Shown here one piece after another: positions 58,425 through 64,000 of a stretch of DNA of 64,000 nucleotides. The number at the start of each line of letters is the position of its first letter. Within the stretch, counting starts at the first letter, position 1. The translations under genes were made by a program, and so were the position numbers. A model generated the notes under the pieces. The model made no database searches and was not told the origin of the DNA. It saw only the letters and a program-made list of their open reading frames with translations. This DNA is from Anaspis maculata (lineage: Eukaryota > Arthropoda > Insecta > Coleoptera > Scraptiidae), in contig OX421966.1 of assembly GCA_949128115.1 (NCBI GenBank), positions 68,879,416 to 68,943,415 of the forward strand, in the 5' to 3' direction.

Positions 58425-60609
58425 GGCCAGTCAAATTAGAACAAATTTTTCCGTTTGAGGGAAAAAACTGTTGGAGTTTTGGAAATTCGACAGTAATGTC
58501 CGGTAAGGTGCACTGTTAAACATACTAAAAGTCCCCAACTCTACCTATTGAGCTCGAGCCGCCATCTTGGAAAAATGGTCCTTCGATCCAATTTTCTGCT
58601 CATATTCCGCTTATCATCAGAGATATTCAATTAAGTTTCATAAAAAATCAAGGCTATAAAATTGCCTACAAAAATTGTTTCATACCGAATTTTTTCTCGT
58701 ATATGTTGATATTAATAAAATTAACTTAACAAAAAAGAAACAAAAAATTAGCGATTTTTTGTCTATGGCTGAAGATATTGTCTTCAAAATTTGTGAAGAC
58801 GTTGGCAGTTCACATCAAAGCTAAACGTGACAGTTGAGATAGAAAAAAAAATTGCGAAAATATTTTTTTATTCTTTTTTCAAATTGAGCAAAATATTGAT
58901 TTTCGATTTTGACATTTCTAACAGGGCGGAGTAAAGGTTTCAATCGAACATAAATCAGTTTTGATATTTACATATTGTAAGACAAGATTTCATCAGTATT
59001 GTGCCTTCATGAGCTTCTGGAATGCTCGATATGAATGAAACTAAAAGAATAATAGCTAAGTCCAAAAAGTGTTGTCGATTGGTTATGAAGGAAACATTTC
59101 GAAACAAAAGATATCAGCAAAGGATATACAGGAGGTCCAAAGGTTATTCAACTGTATATGAGCCCCACATTGATGTGCCTTATCCAAAATAGCACAAAAG
59201 AATCAATCAAAATGTTAAAATCCACCCTGTATAACAAAAAGTAACGATACAAAATGGAAGTAGTAAAGCATACCTGGTGCCAAAAATACAGCCTTTACAT
59301 TGCTGAAAAAAAGAACAAAATTGATCGATTTATTTGAAAGTTATTAGTCCTCAAACTTGACTTTACAAATTTCACCCAGTGAAATAGGGAAAAGTAGAGA
59401 GAAGTAACTGTCGGAGTTTCAGAAATTTGACAGGGATGTTCGCTAAGGTATACTAATAAACATACTAAAAGTTCCCGCCACTACCTGTTGTGCTCGAGCC
59501 GCCATCTTGGAAAAATGGTAATAAATTTGATCGAAGGACCATTATTTTAAGATGGCGGCTCAAGCGCAACAGGTACTGGCAGGGACTTTTAGTATGTTCA
59601 TTGGTATACCTTAGCGAACATCCCTGTCAAATTTCTGAAACTCCGATAGTTACTTCTCTCTACTTTTCCATATTTCACTGGCTGAAATTTGTAAAGTCAA
59701 GTTTGAGGACTAATAACTTTCAAATAAATCGATCAATTTTGTCCTTTTTCCCAGCAATGTAAAGGCTGCATCTTTGGCACCAGGTATGCTTTACTACTTC
59801 CATTTTGTATCGTTACTTTTTGTTATACAGGGTGGATTTCAACATTTTGATTGATTCTTTTGTACTATTTTGGATAAGGCACATCAATATGGGGCTCATA
59901 TACAGTTGAATAACCTTTGGACCTTCTGTATATCCTTTGCTGATGTCTTTTGTTTCGAAATGTTTCCTTTAGAACCAATCGACAACACTTTTTGGACTCA
60001 GCGATTATTCTTTTAGTTTAATTCATACCGAGCATTCCAGAAGCTCGTGAAGGCACAATACTGATGAAATCTTGTCTTACAATATGTAAATATCAAAACT
60101 GATTGATGTTCGATTGAAACCTTTACTCCGCCCTGTTGGAAATGTCAAACTCAAAAACCAAATTTTTGCTTAATTTGAAAAAAAAATTCAAAATATTTTC
60201 GCATTTTTTTTCTATTTCAACTGTCACGTTTAGCTTTGATGTAGACTGCCAACATCTTCACAAATTTTGAAGACAATATCTCTAGCCATAGGCAAAAAAT
60301 TGCTTTTTTTAAATTAATTTAATTTAATTAATATCAACAGATACGAGAGAAAAATTGGTATTAAACAATTTTTGTAGACAATTTTATAGCCTTGATTTTA
60401 AATGAAACCTAATTGAATATCTCTGATGATTAGCGCAATATAAGCAGAAAACTGGATCGAAGGACCATTTTTCCAAGATGGCGGCTCGAGCTCAATAGGT
60501 AGAGTTGGGGACTTTTAGTATGTTCATCAGTACACCTTACCGGACATTACTGTCAAATTTCCAAAACTCCAACAGTTTTTTCCCTCCAGCTTTCCTTATT
60601 TGACTGGCC
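58425..60609. mobile_element. 2.2-kb palindromic TIR element, TA target
   Basis: The ends GGCCAGTCAAAT and ATTTGACTGGCC are flanked by TA (58423-58424, 60610-60611). The two ~1.08-kb arms pair nearly end to end, with only a short loop near 59518-59540. Within each arm a block of about 115 bases (from CTGTYGGAGTTT to GCCGCCATCTTGGAAAAATGG) is present at both the outer and the inner end, so the element carries four copies. A CCACCCTGTATAAC word lies in each arm. Small differences between the arms rule out a cloning artefact copying one exact arm. No protein motif. A non-autonomous element or a dimerised MITE is likely. Confidence 0.75.
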
Positions 60610-60864
60610 TATTATGTGATATCGCAGCGCTGCCAGCGGCCGAATTTCAAACCAACGGAACTAAAATGTGGAAGATAAAGATGCAGCTGAACTTGTTAAG
60701 CAACTTTCGATTGCTTCCGTCAGTTGCATTGTCGAAAACGATTTTCGTGAATTTACAGAGGGGATTGACAATAAAATCCCGATGGAACGATCATTTCCGA
60801 CACCTGAATGAGATAATGCGTCAATCGATCAAATTTCTCTCGACTCAAACTGAACTCCACCAGG

Positions 60865-61022
60865 GTTGGAACCACAAGCACTCGACGGTTGTCGAGCTCG
60901 ACAATTTCCTCTTTCCCCTCTACACCCTTCATCCTAATTTCCGCTTTCCCCTCTGCACCCTCACCATTTAGGAAAGGGGAAACTGTCGAGATCGACAACC
61001 GTCGAGTATTCGTGGTTCCACC
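60865..61022. mobile_element. Short hairpin MITE
   Basis: TGGAACCACAAGCACTCGAC at the left pairs with GTCGAGTATTCGTGGTTCCA at the right. Pairing continues through GGTTGTCGAGCTCGACAATT and a CCTTTCCCC/GGGGAAA pair. About 160 bp, no ORF; TSD not resolved. Confidence 0.6.
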
Positions 61023-61097
61023 ACAGGAGCTCTTATGAGTTTTTTGGATTTGGAAGACCAATTCGGTAGGTAACAAAGAATTTGAGAGACCCGACTG

Positions 61098-61440
61098 AGT
61101 TTTTTTTTTATTCGATTATTTAACGTCGGCCTATTGCCGCAACGAGGCCTAACACCGAAGCCGGTGAATGCTTTCCTTCATTATACCGGAAATTTTCCCG
61201 AACCACTGTGTGTTCCACCACAGGGTGGGGATTTTTAGCGACCACCAACATCCCATGGGGTCGGCACCATCGTTCGTATTTTACGTTCTATGCGACACAC
61301 GGCGCATCTCGCATTTAGCAAGCATTCCAACTAAACCAAGAAGCTTGTTTTCGAGGCAAAAGTCCGTCCCCGGCGAAGATCAAACCCGCGACCTCTGGAG
61401 TGGTAGTTGAACGCGCTAACCACCACACTGTTATATACCC
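61098..61440 (-). mobile_element. Full-length tRNA-derived SINE
   Basis: On the minus strand the head carries an A box in GTGGTGGTTAGCGCGTTCAA and a B box in GGTCGCGGGTTTGATCTTCG, spaced as in a Pol III promoter. A body with GGTGGTCGCTAAAAATCC, CATTCACCGGCTTCGGTG and CGTTGCGGCAATAGGCCGAC follows, ending in an A-rich tail (T run on the plus strand at about 61098-61108). A headless relative lies at 16379-16535. No clean TSD was found. Confidence 0.75.
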
Positions 61441-64000
61441 CCCCTACCCCCCTGACATGACATTAATTTGGCCTATTTGTGATTGTCCGAAATCTGAAAT
61501 TTGGAACCCTTCGTCGTGCCAGTTTTTGTTTTCGTTGCGCCCGCGTTGAAACCCGCGGTTCAAAACCCTTCGATTCGCTTTTGCTCAGGGGCAAGACGAC
61601 CCGGAGGGAGAGAAGAAGGAACTTATTAAAACACGCTAATTGCACAGAAATTTACATTTTTACTCAAACAAACTAAGTGCAAAAATAATCCTTTTATGGT
61701 TCTTTTCTCAAAACACCTAACACAGGACTGACAGAGTGCAAAATGACACCAAACGAGCAACATGAATAAAAACAACTAAAACACAACAAAATATTATGTC
61801 AAACTGTCAGTCAAAGGAAAAGGGAGAGTGACGAATTCGGAAAAAGCAACTCTCTGGAAGAATTCGCCGAACAAACCAGTGAGTTAGGCCCAAGGAAGAA
61901 GACTCGCAAATATTAGACAAAATGTCTCACTGATAATTTCAGGTATTCAATGTACATAAAATTAGTAGAACAAAATCACAGAAACATCAGTAGATAAATG
62001 CAAAAACATCAGAGATAAAATGTATAAAAATAAAATCAATAAGGAATAAAATCCACAAGGTGTATAATAAAATCAGCAATAATAAAATATCAATGGGGAT
62101 CGTGGAAAATACATAGGTACATTAAATAGCTGACAAAATTAGCAGTGAGCATTGAAATGACATGAAAAAAAAAATAGAGTCACAAAAACAGACGGAGGAC
62201 AATTGACATTAAATTTACATGAAAATCAAAGCATGACACAGACCAAAATACGGCGTACAAAAAATTACAGTCAAGTAAGATGTAACAAGCAAATTTTACA
62301 CAAAAGAAATGATTGACATGATTTTACATGATTATCATCATAAAAGGTACAGACAAGGTAAAATATTCTAGCCCGACACGGCTTCAAGACAAAGACTTTC
62401 AGAGCTTGTTTGTGTTATAAATAGCCACCAGCAAATAATACGTGCGTTAAAAATTTATTAGACAAAAATGTAAACTACCCCGAGAAATGATAATTTAGGT
62501 ACATTCAAAATCCATTGCAATGTTCAAAAATGAGACGAAATTAGTACAGACATAAAAAATAAATAACAGTACGTACCATGGATATACACAAACAAAAACA
62601 CAACTCTTCCGGCCAGCAGGAGCCGAGAGAGTCCCTGCACTCCTTTCGTGAAGTGTTTAGCTCTCCGGCAACCGACACCCTCTTGTCCCCGCTGTCCACC
62701 AGCGGTCGACAGAAAAACACGGACCCCAAAGTCGTAAAATCACACATTCCAAGAATTTGAACATATACAAATTTTTAGAGCTATCGACGGTGCGCTTATA
62801 GCTAAAATACATGCTTAAAATATGAAAATTAAAATAGGGCGAAACCCTACAGAGCGCCCCTTGAAGAAACGCCGGACGAGAACAGAGGCCGATGACGGCG
62901 GTTCTTCACAAACCCAAGACAGGGCATGTGGTGAAGTTTTTCTTCTTGTTGTTGTTCTTCTTGTTGCTGGCGAGGTAGCTTCACATAAAGCAGATGAAGA
63001 AGTAAGAGCAGCGCCCCTAGTCGACAAAAGTTGAGCAAGTGTCCAGTTGTTGGTGAGGGTTTCAGACAAGCTGCTTTGTTGAGACCAGACAAGAGGCGGA
63101 CGCCCCTAGATTGCATGTGGTGACCAAGGAGTTGGACATCCTGTTGGCAACTGGAACTCGTGTGTCAAAACTTGTGTTTTGCTTCGGGGCAGACGCTCTA
63201 GTGGAACCAGGTGGTACGGTCAGAAATTGGCGGGTGGTGTGTTGACTGCAGGCAAGAAGTGCTGTCGTCATCATGAAGCAAGATGACTATGATGATTCTT
63301 GGAACGTTTCGGTGCCAAAATTGGAGCAGCATCAAGCAGCAAGATGGCGGCGTGGTCATGCAAGGTGACAGTGGTGATGTTTGACAGGTCCAGTTTCAAG
63401 AGCATGTCGTGTCACGGATGTTGTGTGTGCGACAGACCCGGTGTTGCTTGAACCATGTTTCGTGCAGCAGGAAACGCTTCGTTCGAGCATGGCTCGGCAG
63501 GAATCATCCAATGGGTATCTCTGGACTTTTCCTAAGGATGTTGGAAGCAGGCGTCTCCTCTGGGCCAGCGTCAAGTGGACAATCCATTTCCAAAAAAAAA
63601 TCGAGCGGTTCAGCCCCAAATACAAGCGTCCACAAAATTGGAGTTGTCATTTCATGAAACAAAATCAGAATCAGCAGTAAATGGTTCACACAAAAGAACA
63701 AAAATATTTAAACATAGGTCTCTTCTTTGAACACCTTTAGTCTGAATGTTTGACAAAAAAAAAACACAATTTTGAACAACGAAAAATTGAAGGCAAAAAT
63801 TGATACCCTTGTTCGGAAACAAAACAGTATGTGAACAAATCGGTATGTACAAAATGGTATGTGAACAAAATGGTACGTAAACGATAGGACAAGTGATAAG
63901 TAAATAATCATGATAGGTCTAGTGAAGAGCAAACGATAGTGATTGATAAACTCAGTACTCTCCTAATTGACAAAAAAAAAACAAACGCCTCGCTCAACTC
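61441..64000. other. A-rich non-coding segment; no gene supported
   Basis: 61705-61890 matches 51811-52050 in direct orientation. To about 62560 the plus strand is very A-rich and T-poor. From 62580 to 63660 composition is more balanced, with overlapping 60-99 residue open frames on both strands that carry no motif and exclude one another. A CTTCTTGTTGTTGTTC run lies at about 62943. Bases 63820-63900 repeat GTATGTGAACAAA-like words. Confidence 0.4.

Overview
This window is non-coding, repeat-packed nuclear DNA from a eukaryote, most likely an arthropod and plausibly an insect. The evidence is A+T-rich sequence without operons or long host ORFs, decayed Ty3/gypsy and jockey-type retrotransposons, tRNA-derived SINEs with target-site duplications (TSDs), many TA-flanked inverted-repeat elements and several degenerate satellites. 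The species cannot be named from sequence alone. No host protein-coding gene, rRNA or functional tRNA gene could be supported. Two coding-like stretches (minus strand, about 48.0-48.7 kb and 57.9-58.3 kb) are flagged at low confidence.

Layout. 0-2.7 kb: a Ty3/gypsy integrase tail, then plain sequence. 2.7-3.7 kb: a field of AACGTT words. 4.2-9.8 kb: a large degenerate array built on AGCTTT with a higher-order period of about 2 kb or more, carrying a SINE with a perfect 13-bp TSD. 10.4-11.7 kb: the 3' end of a jockey-type LINE and a broken gypsy integrase on the other strand. 15.1-16.3 kb: a concentric fold-back element with another inverted-repeat element nested in one arm. 16.5-19.9 kb: a dispersed repeat whose inverted partner lies at 46.2-47.9 kb, interrupted by a TTA-flanked Harbinger-like MITE. 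20.5-24.7 kb: a long inverted repeat. 25.1-29.3 kb: three successive minisatellite fields. 31.4-34.9 kb: a decayed Ty3/gypsy pol region. 34.9-38.6 kb: a ~450-bp satellite split by a 2.24-kb TIR element made almost wholly of minisatellite. 38.6-39.3 kb: a fold-back with a (GT)n centre. 41.3-42.1 kb: a second AACGTT field. 43.2-44.6 kb: another fold-back. 45.2-51.4 kb: the ~450-bp satellite again, in opposite orientation and split by a 3.5-kb composite insertion and a GGGGCTC repeat field. 53.1-56.6 kb: minus-strand LINE pieces (tail and gag-like ORF1). 58.4-60.6 kb: a nearly loopless 2.2-kb palindrome. 61.1-61.4 kb: a full-length tRNA-derived SINE. The remainder is A-rich sequence.

There is no cellular pathway here. 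The window reads as layered insertion history, and internal paralogues supply empty sites for several insertions. The most unusual theme is a set of TA-flanked elements whose ends resemble CAGGGTGATTCAAAAGT and whose bodies consist of simple or satellite-like sequence, inserted into satellite units. All coordinates of repeats and element ends were read by eye.
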